Shown in pieces: positions 1-8,377 of a stretch of 62,003 bases of DNA. How positions within the stretch are numbered: the first letter of the stretch is position 1; each line of letters starts with the position of its first letter. The notes below the pieces were generated by a model, which was given only the letters and a program-made list of their open reading frames with translations, had not been told where the DNA came from and made no database searches. The position numbers were made by a program, and so were the translations under genes. Source of the stretch: Companilactobacillus keshanensis (GTDB taxonomy: Bacteria; Bacillota; Bacilli; Lactobacillales; Lactobacillaceae); contig NZ_RHOS01000012.1 of assembly GCF_003946205.1 (NCBI RefSeq), positions 1 through 62,003 of the forward strand, given 5' to 3'.

Positions 1-2
1 TC

Positions 3-36
3 AAAAAACGCCTAATCACATTTAAGTGATTAGACG
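3..36 (-). terminator. Rho-independent terminator after lactate oxidase
   Basis: Read on the minus strand, an 11-bp stem (arms 9-19 and 26-36, one G-U pair, 6-nt loop) is followed by six T residues. It lies about 80 nt past the stop of the lactate oxidase gene and has the right orientation to end that transcript. Confidence 0.8.
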
Positions 37-113
37 TAAAATTTCATAATCAACTCCAATTACTGGGGTTCATTGCACACTGCCTTTTTAATAGCTCATT
101 ATTTTACATTGAA

Positions 114-1217
114 TTATTTGTGTAATAGTTTAGCATGCTTTACATCATCAATTGTCTTTGTTCCAGCCAATTGCATGATTGTTTTAAGTTCGTCATTTAA
201 ATGTTCAACAACTGAATAGACACCATCAGCACCACCCAGTGCTAATCCATAAATCATTGGTCTAGCAAGTGCAACTATATCGGCACCACTGGCCAAAGCC
301 TTGAAGACATGTGATCCACGACGTACACCACTATCAAAGATAATTGGAACCTTATGATTAACGGCCTTAGCAACATCTGCCAAAACGTCAAACGATGCAG
401 GTCCACCATTTAATTGACGGCCACCATGATTTGATACGTAGATTCCGTCAGTTCCACCACCGATTGCTAGTAAAGCATCTTCAGGACTTTGAATACCTTT
501 AACGATAACGGGTAGTCCAGAAATGTCCTTAATACGTTGAATATCATCCGGTCTAATCTTTTGAGCAGCGGCCGCATAAATTTCACCGATACCTTTACCC
601 TTACCATCGCCTTCACTAAATTTAGTCAAGTTAGCCATTGGAATTGGGAATTGGAAGTCATTAATAACATCAGATTCACGATAACCATCAACTGTAGCAT
701 CAGCTGTTAAAAGAATAGCTTTGGCTCCAGCCTTCTTGGCCTCATTTAATAGTTCCTTATTGAAATCCCAATCTTTACTCATATACAGTTGGAAGAATTG
801 TGGTGAGCCGTTTCCGGCAGCAGCAGTATCAGCAATTGAAGTTGATGAATAGGTACTTTGACCCATCAAAGCTCCAGCCTTTGCCATACCTTTAGCAGTA
901 TCTTTTTCACCTTGTGAATGTGCCAATCCTTGTGCTGCAGCTGGTGACATCATAATTGGTGTCTCTAAATTGATTCCCAAAATACTTGTTTTTGTTTGAG
1001 GATCATCAATATCGCTTAAAACTCTAGGTACAATTTGTACATGATTAAAAGCTTCAGTATTTTCTTTTAAAGTCCAGTTATCCTCAGAACCACCACTAAT
1101 GTAACCAAAACCGCCTGTTGGAATAATCTCTTCCGCACGTTTCTCTAAACTTGCTAAATTCAAAACGTCGATTTTTTCCTCACGATCACTTTGAATATAT
1201 CCATTTATTTCTGTCAT
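114..1217 (-). CDS. lox: FMN-dependent alpha-hydroxy-acid oxidase, lactate oxidase type
   Basis: 367 residues, the usual length of the lactate oxidase / (S)-2-hydroxy-acid oxidase TIM-barrel family, which oxidises L-lactate to pyruvate and passes electrons to oxygen, giving H2O2. Seen in the sequence: K240 in VKG, the catalytic histidine and substrate arginine in SNHGGRQ (H264, R267), and the FMN phosphate-binding segment DSGVRRG through ARPMIYG. An in-frame ATG five codons upstream overlaps the ribosome binding site, so the start is placed at 1217, after GGGAGG. Monocistronic, with its own terminator. A related 2-hydroxy-acid specificity cannot be excluded. Confidence 0.88.
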   Translation of the reverse strand: MTEINGYIQSDREEKIDVLNLASLEKRAEEIIPTGGFGYISGGSEDNWTLKENTEAFNHVQIVPRVLSDIDDPQTKTSILGINLETPIMMSPAAAQGLAHSQGEKDTAKGMAKAGALMGQSTYSSTSIADTAAAGNGSPQFFQLYMSKDWDFNKELLNEAKKAGAKAILLTADATVDGYRESDVINDFQFPIPMANLTKFSEGDGKGKGIGEIYAAAAQKIRPDDIQRIKDISGLPVIVKGIQSPEDALLAIGGGTDGIYVSNHGGRQLNGGPASFDVLADVAKAVNHKVPIIFDSGVRRGSHVFKALASGADIVALARPMIYGLALGGADGVYSVVEHLNDELKTIMQLAGTKTIDDVKHAKLLHK

Positions 1218-1306
1218 ATGATTACCTCCCATTTAAGTACCAGATCAATTTAGCACTACTTGTATGGGCTTACAACTAATTATTCTCGTAAAACTTATAA
1301 AAATTA

Positions 1307-2053
1307 TTAATTAACCACATAATTGGCTAAAAGATGTATTATCCACAAATGTGCCGGATAAAAAATATAGAATAAGTACTTAAATTTATGGCCCATTTTC
1401 CCCTGTTGACTATTGTAAAGATGCAGCATAGGGACAATTAAAATGAAGAACATGCTACTAGCATTCATAGCAATACCATCATAAATAGATAACGAATTAC
1501 TAAGGTCCATTAACGGAATACTCATTGATAATTCTAAAATGGAAAAAAATATTGCCAGTATCAAATATGATAAATCACGTTGTCTAACATTTTCATAAGT
1601 TAAATTAGTAATAAACATAAAAGGCAGTAGTAAATAGCTACCCTCTAAAAGAGGTATGCATCCAATTAATAGTAAAGCAAATGAAATAAATTTATTACGA
1701 CGATTATTAGAGTTCCAAAGTGCAACAATTACTGCTCCTAATGCTAAAGTAATAAAAATATTATCACCCAAAATTGACATCTGGTATTCAGGTTTTAAAA
1801 ATTGGTTCAAAATAAAATTACCAATTCCCATAAAAATCCCCCAACCAGTTAATCTAAATAAATAATTACGTTTGCTATGAGTATATTGAAGTCCTTCTAT
1901 GACCAAATATCCAAATCCAACCGCCACAACTCGTGTGATCAGGTGGAAAGTATCGGCCAAGTATGGTGAAATGAAGTAGGGTATATGATCTAATACCATC
2001 AGCAACATCAAGATAATTTTAAAAGCTTCCCTATTATATGTTAATTTATGCAT
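1307..2053 (-). CDS. TraX-like multi-pass membrane protein
   Basis: 248 residues with seven to eight hydrophobic segments. The N-terminus has the TraX-family look: an early helix followed by the LMVLDHIPYF segment, then alternating short polar loops. TraX of F plasmid acetylates pilin; chromosomal Firmicute homologues are common and their substrate is unknown, so only family membership is claimed. Start ATG with AGGAG at good spacing. No partner gene: it is flanked by an oxidase on the same strand and a divergent small membrane protein. Confidence 0.75.
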   Translation of the reverse strand: MHKLTYNREAFKIILMLLMVLDHIPYFISPYLADTFHLITRVVAVGFGYLVIEGLQYTHSKRNYLFRLTGWGIFMGIGNFILNQFLKPEYQMSILGDNIFITLALGAVIVALWNSNNRRNKFISFALLLIGCIPLLEGSYLLLPFMFITNLTYENVRQRDLSYLILAIFFSILELSMSIPLMDLSNSLSIYDGIAMNASSMFFILIVPMLHLYNSQQGKMGHKFKYLFYIFYPAHLWIIHLLANYVVN

Positions 2054-2161
2054 GTATTTCTCCTATAAGTTGTTATAAACATTATTATGGATAGTAACAA
2101 CAGAGTAAATAGACCTTGCAGATGTGTTCGGGTAGCTTACAAAAACGTAAGGAGAACTTAT

Positions 2162-2539
2162 ATGATAACTTTTAATCAATTCACCATCGCAATATCTTTA
2201 ATAGTTATAGCAATAACTTTAATAATCGGCATTGTTTTATTATCAGCAACTACTTCCAAAATAAACAGGACCTTGAAATATAACAATCAGTTATTGGAAT
2301 CTATTAATCGACCATTTTTGACTGTTTTCATAAATAAAAATACTTTAATGATTAAAAATACTGGTAAAACTCAGGCAATTCTTGATGATATATCTATTAA
2401 TGATAATGAAATCAGTGTTCTTTCTGATATTTCAATCAATCCTAAACAGGTTATCTCTACTAGATTAGAAACTAGCGGAAAAATTGAGATCAAGTACCAC
2501 AGTAAAATCAATTCATATCAGGAAAATATAGATCTATAA
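2162..2539 (+). CDS. Small membrane-anchored protein of unknown function
   Basis: 125 residues. One N-terminal transmembrane helix (about residues 5-30, rich in I/V/L) is followed by a polar 90-residue domain with beta-strand-like alternation, probably extracytoplasmic or a cytoplasmic dimer module. The reading frame is open 25 codons further upstream, but AAGGAG sits just before the ATG at 2162, which fixes the start. It ends in a clear terminator. No family recognised. Confidence 0.7.
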   Translation: MITFNQFTIAISLIVIAITLIIGIVLLSATTSKINRTLKYNNQLLESINRPFLTVFINKNTLMIKNTGKTQAILDDISINDNEISVLSDISINPKQVISTRLETSGKIEIKYHSKINSYQENIDL

Positions 2540-2546
2540 AACAAAA

Positions 2547-2572
2547 AAGTCGGCGATTGCCGGCTTTTTTTA
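2547..2572. terminator. Bidirectional terminator
   Basis: An 8-bp GC-rich stem with GATT loop (arms 2547-2554 and 2559-2566) has A-run and T-run on both sides. It serves the small membrane protein on the plus strand and the alpha/beta hydrolase on the minus strand, which converge here. Confidence 0.8.
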
Positions 2573-3478
2573 TTTGAAATAAGTTTGTGTAAAATCATCG
2601 ACTCTACGTACATAATTATTTTTATCTGTATTATATGCTTTACCGTGTTCAGCACCCTTTACGATCCACAATTTCTTAGGTTCATTGGCATTCTTATAAT
2701 TAATGTAGGCATTAGATACCGGTACGAAAGTATCTTTTGACCCATGAATGATAAAAATCGGTACGTGACTATTCCTCAGAGTTTTCTTAGTATCTGCCTG
2801 ATAGAAATTATAACCAGCAAATATCTTAGAATAGATTGCAGCTGTTTGTACTAATGGAAAACTTGGTAGATTGAACATTTCTTTTAACTGATAATTTAGT
2901 TCTCCAGAAATAGTTGAATATCCACAGTCAGCAATTGCAAAATCTACATTTCTAGGGTGTTCTCCCAGTGTATACATAACCGTTGCGGCGCCCATACTGA
3001 TTCCATACAATCCAATTTTAGATTTAGGATTTTTTTGATTCAAACGGTTGATCCACCCCATCATATCTTTTCGGTCCAACCATCCATAACCTGCGTATTC
3101 GCCTTGACTCATTCCAAACGATCGATTATCTGGCGCTAAAACATTATATCCGGATTGATGAAATATTTTAACAAATGAACCCATATACTTGCTAGCACTA
3201 CCATATCCATGGACTACCACAACTGTTTTATCAGTCTTTTTTTCAGCTGGAAGATAGCGAGCCTTTAATTCTAATCCATCTTTAGACTTCTCTTTCCAGA
3301 TAGACTGTTTCTGTGATGCAAACCATTTATTATTACCTTTAAGTTCAATATTAGCGTCCTTACTACTGTAATTACCTTTCTTAAAAGCAAAGTTAAACAG
3401 ATAAGCTCCCCCAGCTAAATCAGCAACCAACAGCAGTCCTATAAGGACAACCAAAAATATCTTTAATCCCTTTTTCAT
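2570..3478 (-). CDS. Membrane-anchored alpha/beta hydrolase
   Basis: 302 residues. A single N-terminal hydrophobic helix (about 5-25) acts as signal anchor, so the enzyme domain faces outside. Hydrolase signatures: VVVHGYGS oxyanion-hole segment, nucleophile elbow GISMG, a late Asp in HGSKDTFVP and a final His in GAEHG, completing a Ser-Asp-His triad. Similar to YqkD-type hydrolases of Bacillales and lactobacilli, whose substrate is not known (esterase or acyl-peptide hydrolase possible). No operon partner. Confidence 0.85.
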   Translation of the reverse strand: MKKGLKIFLVVLIGLLLVADLAGGAYLFNFAFKKGNYSSKDANIELKGNNKWFASQKQSIWKEKSKDGLELKARYLPAEKKTDKTVVVVHGYGSASKYMGSFVKIFHQSGYNVLAPDNRSFGMSQGEYAGYGWLDRKDMMGWINRLNQKNPKSKIGLYGISMGAATVMYTLGEHPRNVDFAIADCGYSTISGELNYQLKEMFNLPSFPLVQTAAIYSKIFAGYNFYQADTKKTLRNSHVPIFIIHGSKDTFVPVSNAYINYKNANEPKKLWIVKGAEHGKAYNTDKNNYVRRVDDFTQTYFK

Positions 3479-3539
3479 AGCAATAGTCCTTTTTTCTCAA
3501 TTTTAATTGATTTTAAACTAAAAAAGTCTATTAGTGAAC

Positions 3540-3577
3540 AAAAAAATTCCACCTTTGCGTTAACAAAAATGGAATTA
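3540..3577 (-). terminator. Probable terminator after pnuC
   Basis: On the minus strand a 7-bp stem (arms 3545-3551 and 3570-3576) with a long loop runs into seven T residues, about 22 nt after the pnuC stop. The long loop makes it a weaker call than the others here. Confidence 0.55.
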
Positions 3578-3598
3578 TTTTAAATATTAATTTGTTTG

Positions 3599-4330
3599 TT
3601 ATTCAAGTTTTTCTTCACTAACTGCAGCTGGTTTATGGAACCAGTGTGTATGTGAATCGAAGAAAGCAATCATATCATTCATAAAGTACATGATATATGT
3701 TAGGAACAATACAGGACTGGCATCACCTTGCATGGCGGTAACACCCCATAAAACAATTGACATAATACCTTGAGCCGTCCAGAAATAGTACTGTTCACGG
3801 AAACGAAGGGTACATAATAATGCACCAGTGAACCCAATAGCACTGGCAACAGAATCAATAATTGGTCTTGGACTAATGAAAATATTTGTATCCATCAAGT
3901 AGAGCAATCCCCATGATGCAAAGAAGAATAATGCCGTTAAGAGCCACTTGGGAGCCGTTAAACCATGAATATGTTTTTCAGCATCCTTGGCCCATTGTGG
4001 ACTGATCAAAACAGGAATATCCAAAAGTACAATATAACTTGCTTGTAAAACAACATCAGCAAAATTCTTAGCATGAATAGCTACAATAATATAAATAAGA
4101 GCTGAAACAAGTCCTAAAACCCCATTTAAGGGTTTGGCGTTAGTAATCGCTACGGTACATGTGAATCCCAGTGTACCAGCGAACCAAGTTAGAATTGCAA
4201 TAGTTGTAATACTGCTAGAAAGTGTTGAAGCAGTGATTGCTCCCAATCCAAACATCAAAAGCATATAACTCTTAAAACTCCAATGTTTCATTTGTTCGAC
4301 ATACCACTTGGGGCTGAAAATACTCGTCAT
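3599..4330 (-). CDS. pnuC: PnuC-type nicotinamide riboside/mononucleotide transporter
   Basis: 243 residues, the size of PnuC, with about seven transmembrane segments. Family features include the N-terminal amphipathic segment before the first helix, the W/N-rich central helices, and the C-terminal segment FWTAQGIMSIVLWG followed by YFMNDMIAFF. PnuC proteins carry out facilitated uptake of nicotinamide riboside for NAD synthesis; lactobacilli depend on such salvage. It is transcribed alone from a promoter about 150 nt upstream, giving an unusually long structured leader (separate entry). The substrate could be another ribosylated vitamin, as with PnuT/PnuX. Confidence 0.87.
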   Translation of the reverse strand: MTSIFSPKWYVEQMKHWSFKSYMLLMFGLGAITASTLSSSITTIAILTWFAGTLGFTCTVAITNAKPLNGVLGLVSALIYIIVAIHAKNFADVVLQASYIVLLDIPVLISPQWAKDAEKHIHGLTAPKWLLTALFFFASWGLLYLMDTNIFISPRPIIDSVASAIGFTGALLCTLRFREQYYFWTAQGIMSIVLWGVTAMQGDASPVLFLTYIMYFMNDMIAFFDSHTHWFHKPAAVSEEKLE

Positions 4331-4506
4331 AAATAAATCTTCTCCTCATTTTGAGAATGCCACAAAACATCCTCCCTCGAATTGGTGATTGGACCTCATT
4401 AATTAAGATGGTAAATCTAAAATAACTCGGTTCTTACAATCAAACGTCTGTTCACCTAATCAGACAACGATTAAAATAATACCACTAATACCCGTACCTA
4501 AATCAA
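4331..4506 (-). promoter_or_regulatory. Promoter and structured leader of pnuC
   Basis: On the minus strand an extended -10 (TGGTATTAT, 4484-4476) with TTGATT upstream (4506-4501, long 19-nt spacing) starts a leader of about 135 nt. It contains two hairpins: a 5-bp stem GTCTG/CAGAC at 4446-4465 with 10-nt loop, and a 7-bp stem at 4353-4374 just before the ribosome binding site. Such a leader on a pnuC gene suggests NAD-linked regulation. I could not match it to a known riboswitch consensus by eye. Confidence 0.5.
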
Positions 4507-4662
4507 GTCTTTTTACATAATTAATTTTATGATTATTTTAATGGTTTTGAATATACCTAGAGAGACAAGGAGTTATATAAAATTTATCAAGTTATAAATC
4601 TTTTGGATAAATAAATACCAGATAAAGTATGCTAAAATTTTAAGAGCACTATATCTAGAAAT

Positions 4663-4687
4663 AAAAAAAGCCGGAACAAGTCCGACT
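4663..4687 (-). terminator. Terminator after ahpC
   Basis: Minus-strand 7-bp stem (4669-4675 with 4681-4687, one G-U) followed by seven T residues, 11 nt past the ahpC stop codon. Confidence 0.8.
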
Positions 4688-4698
4688 TTTCAATTAAT

Positions 4699-5262
4699 TT
4701 AAATTTTACCAACTAAGTCAGCACCAGGTTTAATAGTCTTTTCACCGGGATGCCAGTTAGCAGGACATACATTGTCACCATTTTCAGCAACAAATTGAGC
4801 CGCTTGAAGGGTTCTAAGGATCTCTTGTGCATTACGACCAATACCCATGGCATTAATAGTATATGACTTAATAATGCCTTCTGGATTGATTATGAAGACA
4901 CCACGATATGCACGGCCACTATCTTCTTCTATCAAATCAAAGAAATCAGCTAATTCATGTTTTTGATCTGATAGCATTGGATATTCGATCTTACTAATTG
5001 TTTCAGTATTTTGAGCCCATGACATATGTGAGAACTCACTATCAACTGATACTGAATAAATTTCAGCATTATTATCTTTAAATTCTGAGTATGAACTTTC
5101 TAAATCTTCAAGTTCGGTTGGACAAACAAAAGAGAAATCAGCTGGATAGAAAAATAGGATCGACCATTTTCCTAAAAGATCATTCTTCTTATAATTTACT
5201 AGCTCACCTTTGTGATAAGCCTTAACATCAAAATCAGGTAGTTCTTTATTAATGTAATTCAT
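4699..5262 (-). CDS. ahpC: Alkyl hydroperoxide reductase C, typical 2-Cys peroxiredoxin
   Basis: 187 residues, the exact AhpC size. Peroxidatic Cys47 lies in FSFVCPTE and the resolving Cys near residue 166 in NVCPANWHPG; the catalytic Thr and Arg context (FYPADF) is present. It reduces H2O2 and organic peroxides using reducing equivalents from AhpF or a thioredoxin-type donor. No ahpF lies next to it. A TTG seven codons upstream is in frame, but GGGAGG directly precedes the ATG at 5262. Useful beside an H2O2-producing lactate oxidase, although the two are not co-transcribed. Confidence 0.95.
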   Translation of the reverse strand: MNYINKELPDFDVKAYHKGELVNYKKNDLLGKWSILFFYPADFSFVCPTELEDLESSYSEFKDNNAEIYSVSVDSEFSHMSWAQNTETISKIEYPMLSDQKHELADFFDLIEEDSGRAYRGVFIINPEGIIKSYTINAMGIGRNAQEILRTLQAAQFVAENGDNVCPANWHPGEKTIKPGADLVGKI

Positions 5263-5371
5263 TACTAGTCCTCCCAAATTCAATTAAGTTGTTACATGTA
5301 TACTTTATCACTATTAATATTAAATATATTTCATGTTTGATAAGATATTTATATCAAAAAGGAGAAAACTT

Positions 5372-6028
5372 ATGGAACTTCGTCAACAGATCCAAAAAAT
5401 TCGTGAATTTGCATATGGAAAAATGCACAATGATGCTACAGGACATAACTTTGATCATATTGAGCGAGTCATAAAATCTGTCAATACGATTCTCTTGACG
5501 GAACAAGCCGACCACCTAATTACATATGGTGCTGCTTATCTACATGATGTTGCCGATGATAAATTGGTTGATGATCCAGATAAATTAGAACAAGAAATCG
5601 CTAATTTTTTGAAGAGTATCGAACTAACTGACCAACAAATCGATGAAATTCTCTATATAACGCACAATCTTTCCTTCAGCAAGACTCTAAGTCAAAATCC
5701 TCCTAAGTTGTCGTTGTCTGGACAAATTGTCCAAGATGCTGATCGCCTAGATGCCATCGGAGCTATTGGAATAATACGCGCAATTTACTATGGTGGCGTT
5801 AACGCTCAAGTCATTTATGACCCGAAAATGAAGCCCAGAACAAATATGGATAAAAAAGAATACCGTAATTTAAAAGATGAAACAATCATTAATCATTTTT
5901 ATGAGAAATTAATCAAATTAAGAGCTATGATGAATACGGAAACTGCTAAAAAAATAGCTGATGGACGCCATGAATTCATGTTGCAATTTTTAGATGAATT
6001 CAAAGGCGAATGGAATGGAAAAAAATAG
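5372..6028 (+). CDS. HD-domain metal-dependent phosphohydrolase, YpgQ/YedJ type
   Basis: 218 residues. HD superfamily ligands are visible: His in HNFDHIERV, the HD doublet in YLHDVADDK, a His in ITHNLSFSK and the distal Asp in QDADRLDAIGAIGI. These proteins use a divalent metal to hydrolyse phosphoester or nucleotide substrates; related YpgQ acts as a nucleotide pyrophosphohydrolase. The frame extends upstream, but AAAGGAG precedes ATG 5372. It overlaps or abuts the PgpA-like gene downstream, so the two form an operon. Confidence 0.85.
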   Translation: MELRQQIQKIREFAYGKMHNDATGHNFDHIERVIKSVNTILLTEQADHLITYGAAYLHDVADDKLVDDPDKLEQEIANFLKSIELTDQQIDEILYITHNLSFSKTLSQNPPKLSLSGQIVQDADRLDAIGAIGIIRAIYYGGVNAQVIYDPKMKPRTNMDKKEYRNLKDETIINHFYEKLIKLRAMMNTETAKKIADGRHEFMLQFLDEFKGEWNGKK

Positions 6029-6048
6029 ACCCGAGGGAGTATTTAATT

Positions 6049-6576
6049 TTGACATCATTCAAACAACAAGATACAGAATATTACAATCATATTGTTAGAA
6101 ATCTCAAGGAACGTGGAGTTCATTTAAATGACATAGCTGAAATAGTCATCTTCCTAGAAAAGGACTACATTAATGGATTGGATGAGGCGCTATCGATCCA
6201 TGCCATCAATAAGGTACTACATAAACGTGAAGCTCAAAATGCTATCATGACTGGGATTGAGCTAGATGTCCTAGCCGAAAAGGGACTATTGTCATCCCCT
6301 ATGCAACGTATTATGGAAACTGACGAATCTACTTATGGGATCGATGAAAACATGGCCATCACGTTATCCAGTTTGTACGGATCAGTTTCGGTTACTAATT
6401 ATGGTTATGTCGACAAGTTAAAACACGGTGTATTGGCCAAACTTAACGACAAATCAACTGGAAAGATCAATGTCTTTCTAGATGATCTTGTTGGAGCAAT
6501 TGCTGCCGCGGCATGTGGCTGGTTAGCACACAATGAAGAAGCAGTTCAAAAATGGCTAAAAGATGAAACTAAATAG
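6049..6576 (+). CDS. Phosphatidylglycerophosphatase A-like protein (YutG type)
   Basis: 175 residues from a TTG start at 6049, which has GAGGGAG nine bases upstream. An in-frame ATG at 6010 lies inside the preceding HD gene and lacks a site. The C-terminal half matches the PgpA/YutG domain: a conserved acidic stretch KINVFLDDLVGAIAAA and GVLAKLNDKS. Family members dephosphorylate phosphatidylglycerophosphate in E. coli; the soluble Firmicute YutG branch is less well defined. It lies downstream of the HD protein in one operon. Confidence 0.75.
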   Translation: MTSFKQQDTEYYNHIVRNLKERGVHLNDIAEIVIFLEKDYINGLDEALSIHAINKVLHKREAQNAIMTGIELDVLAEKGLLSSPMQRIMETDESTYGIDENMAITLSSLYGSVSVTNYGYVDKLKHGVLAKLNDKSTGKINVFLDDLVGAIAAAACGWLAHNEEAVQKWLKDETK

Positions 6577-6629
6577 TATTGAAATGAACGTGGGACAAAA
6601 AATTGTCTATACCGATAATTCTTAAAGAA

Positions 6630-6944
6630 ATGAACAACGTAATCCGTTTTTTAGTAGAAACGTCAAGTCTTGGCTTGCTCGTCGCTATTGGTCTTAGAAG
6701 CGGTAATATTGCTTTTAAAATAGGCATTGGGATCATCATTCCAGTAATCATCATTCTATTTTGGTCACATTACATGGCACCAATGTCCTCCGCCAGATTG
6801 ACCGAATTAGCTCGTATTATTGCCGAAGTTCTTATTTTTGGCAGTACAACTTTCTTAATCTCTCTTTCCTTTGATTGGAAAGTTGCATTAACATATATTG
6901 TCATCGTTGTTCCCAACACAATCCTTGATCACGTCCTGACTTAA
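6630..6944 (+). CDS. YrdB-like small membrane protein (DUF2568 type)
   Basis: 104 residues with four hydrophobic helices. The N-terminus MNNVIRFLVETSSLGLLVAIG and the tail NTILDHVLT resemble YrdB/DUF2568 proteins, whose role is unknown. A TTG at 6603 in frame would add nine residues, but family members normally begin at the equivalent of the ATG at 6630. The gene follows the PgpA-like gene by about 50 nt and may be co-transcribed. Confidence 0.65.
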   Translation: MNNVIRFLVETSSLGLLVAIGLRSGNIAFKIGIGIIIPVIIILFWSHYMAPMSSARLTELARIIAEVLIFGSTTFLISLSFDWKVALTYIVIVVPNTILDHVLT

Positions 6945-7023
6945 AGATTAATCCATCCCCCTAGCCCCACCAAGAATCCAATGCAAAAAAGTCCGGGGAC
7001 AAAACTCTAGAATCTAAATAAGT

Positions 7024-7064
7024 AAGTGGTGTCAATTGCCTACCTGTGGCGATTGACACCACTT
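7024..7064. repeat. Long near-perfect inverted repeat without T-run
   Basis: A 17-bp stem (7024-7040 with 7048-7064, one G-U) and 7-nt loop lies in the intergenic space after the YrdB-like gene. Neither side carries a T-run, so it does not look like an ordinary terminator. A repeated palindromic element or an mRNA-stabilising hairpin is possible. The rest of 6945-7137 shows no gene. Confidence 0.6.
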
Positions 7065-7137
7065 AATGAAAAACGTTTTAACTTCAGGTAAGTCTTTAAA
7101 TCACCGAATATTGCCATCTCTGCTTGTAATTAAGCTT

Positions 7138-7187
7138 AAAAAAGGTAGTTCTGAGAAATCAACTGGTTTCTCAGAACTACCTTTTTG
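7138..7187. terminator. Strong bidirectional terminator
   Basis: A perfect stem of about 19 bp (7139-7158 with 7167-7186, 8-nt loop) is flanked by A-run and T-run. It separates the plus-strand HD/PgpA/YrdB unit from the minus-strand universal stress gene. Confidence 0.85.
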
Positions 7188-7233
7188 TGTGAGTCAGATG
7201 TTTTATCCTAGATTTTTTATATATAAGTTTTGG

Positions 7234-7662
7234 TCACGGTACCAACATAACTGGCAATTCAGAATTTTCCGAGACATATCTGGCAACTGAGCCCATAAAT
7301 GTTTTTGTCATCATTCCTTTACCAGTCTTGCCCATAATAATCAGATCAGCATTAACACCGTCTGGAATAACTTTGGCTATCAGTGACTTAGGATCACCTT
7401 CTTTAGAAATAACTTGATAGAACATTTTTAAATTGATCAATTGTTGTTCTGCCATATTTAGAATTTGATTAGTTTGTTTATTAATATCATGAATCAAATC
7501 GGGCATATAATCTACACCAACATTTACGGGAATACTATCGACATTAGCAATTGAAGTAACAACAATTTTTGAGTCACACCTTTTGGCCATATCGATACTT
7601 ATTTCTAATGCCCTAAATGATACTGGGCTTCCGTCTAAAGCTACTAGAATTTTCTTGAACAT
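7234..7662 (-). CDS. Universal stress protein, UspA family
   Basis: 142 residues, single Usp domain. N-terminal strand MFKKILVALDGS with the conserved Asp, and the ATP-binding loop GKTGKGMMTKTFMGSVA near the C-terminus (G-2x-G-9x-G(S/T) type), so an ATP-binding homodimer is likely. The frame is open 25 codons upstream, but GGGAGG places the start at 7662. Such proteins accumulate under stress; the specific partner is unknown. Confidence 0.9.
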   Translation of the reverse strand: MFKKILVALDGSPVSFRALEISIDMAKRCDSKIVVTSIANVDSIPVNVGVDYMPDLIHDINKQTNQILNMAEQQLINLKMFYQVISKEGDPKSLIAKVIPDGVNADLIIMGKTGKGMMTKTFMGSVARYVSENSELPVMLVP

Positions 7663-7807
7663 TGCTCTTACCTCCCACAATATTTCTCTTAATATCAGAG
7701 TATTAGATTCAAAATTTTTACTCAAGAAATTACTCAACCGTAACCAGTCAAGTTAGATGCATATAAACATTCTCAGTAGTAAAATTCTAATCACGAGGTA
7801 GAAATTA

Positions 7808-8377
7808 ATGTTTAAAAACTCTAAAAGTCGGTTTGACAGTATTTCTGATGGAATATTCGCAGTCGTCCTCACAATTATGGTCTTAAATATCAAAGTCCCT
7901 CAATCAGTTTCTTCCAGCTCAATCAATCAATTGATCAAAGAAATTTTAATTTATCTAACCAGTGTAGGCGTTGTTTCGCAATACTGGTTCTTTCATCAGG
8001 AAATGTTTAATGCTGTCAAAAAAATTAAGAACCATATAATGATTCTTAATATGTGCTTTCTTACTACCGTTTCACTAATTCCTTTTGCCACTGCTTGGCT
8101 CAACGATAATTTATTCTCACGAATAACTGTTATTACCTTTGCATTAGTCTTAGCAGTTGCTAACTTCTTTCAATATTTAATGTTCAAACTTATTTTAAGT
8201 GACTGTCCACAGATAAATAAACATGATTTAGAAGAAAAAAGATCAGCATTGATTATGCTGATCGGTAGTTTTTTTTATTTGATTATTGGTGGCATATTTC
8301 CACCAGTTCTATTGATATTAGTTATCCTTAGTTTATTTATTCGTTCCAGCGTGGCCCATATTATTAGACACTTCTGA
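7808..8377 (+). CDS. TMEM175-type potassium channel family protein
   Basis: 189 residues and five to six helices. The first helix carries the family signature RFDSISDGIFAVVLTI (R-x3-F/I-SDG-I/V-FA). Bacterial TMEM175 proteins form tetrameric K+ channels with this helix lining the pore. The 3' end overlaps the convergent thioesterase gene by 45 nt. Single-domain form typical of bacteria. Start ATG with GAGGTAGAAATT upstream. Confidence 0.82.
   Translation: MFKNSKSRFDSISDGIFAVVLTIMVLNIKVPQSVSSSSINQLIKEILIYLTSVGVVSQYWFFHQEMFNAVKKIKNHIMILNMCFLTTVSLIPFATAWLNDNLFSRITVITFALVLAVANFFQYLMFKLILSDCPQINKHDLEEKRSALIMLIGSFFYLIIGGIFPPVLLILVILSLFIRSSVAHIIRHF

Noticed and set aside
4331-4506. TPP, FMN, T-box or preQ1 riboswitch before pnuC
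   Set aside because: None of the conserved core phrases of these classes could be found; kept only as an unassigned structured leader.
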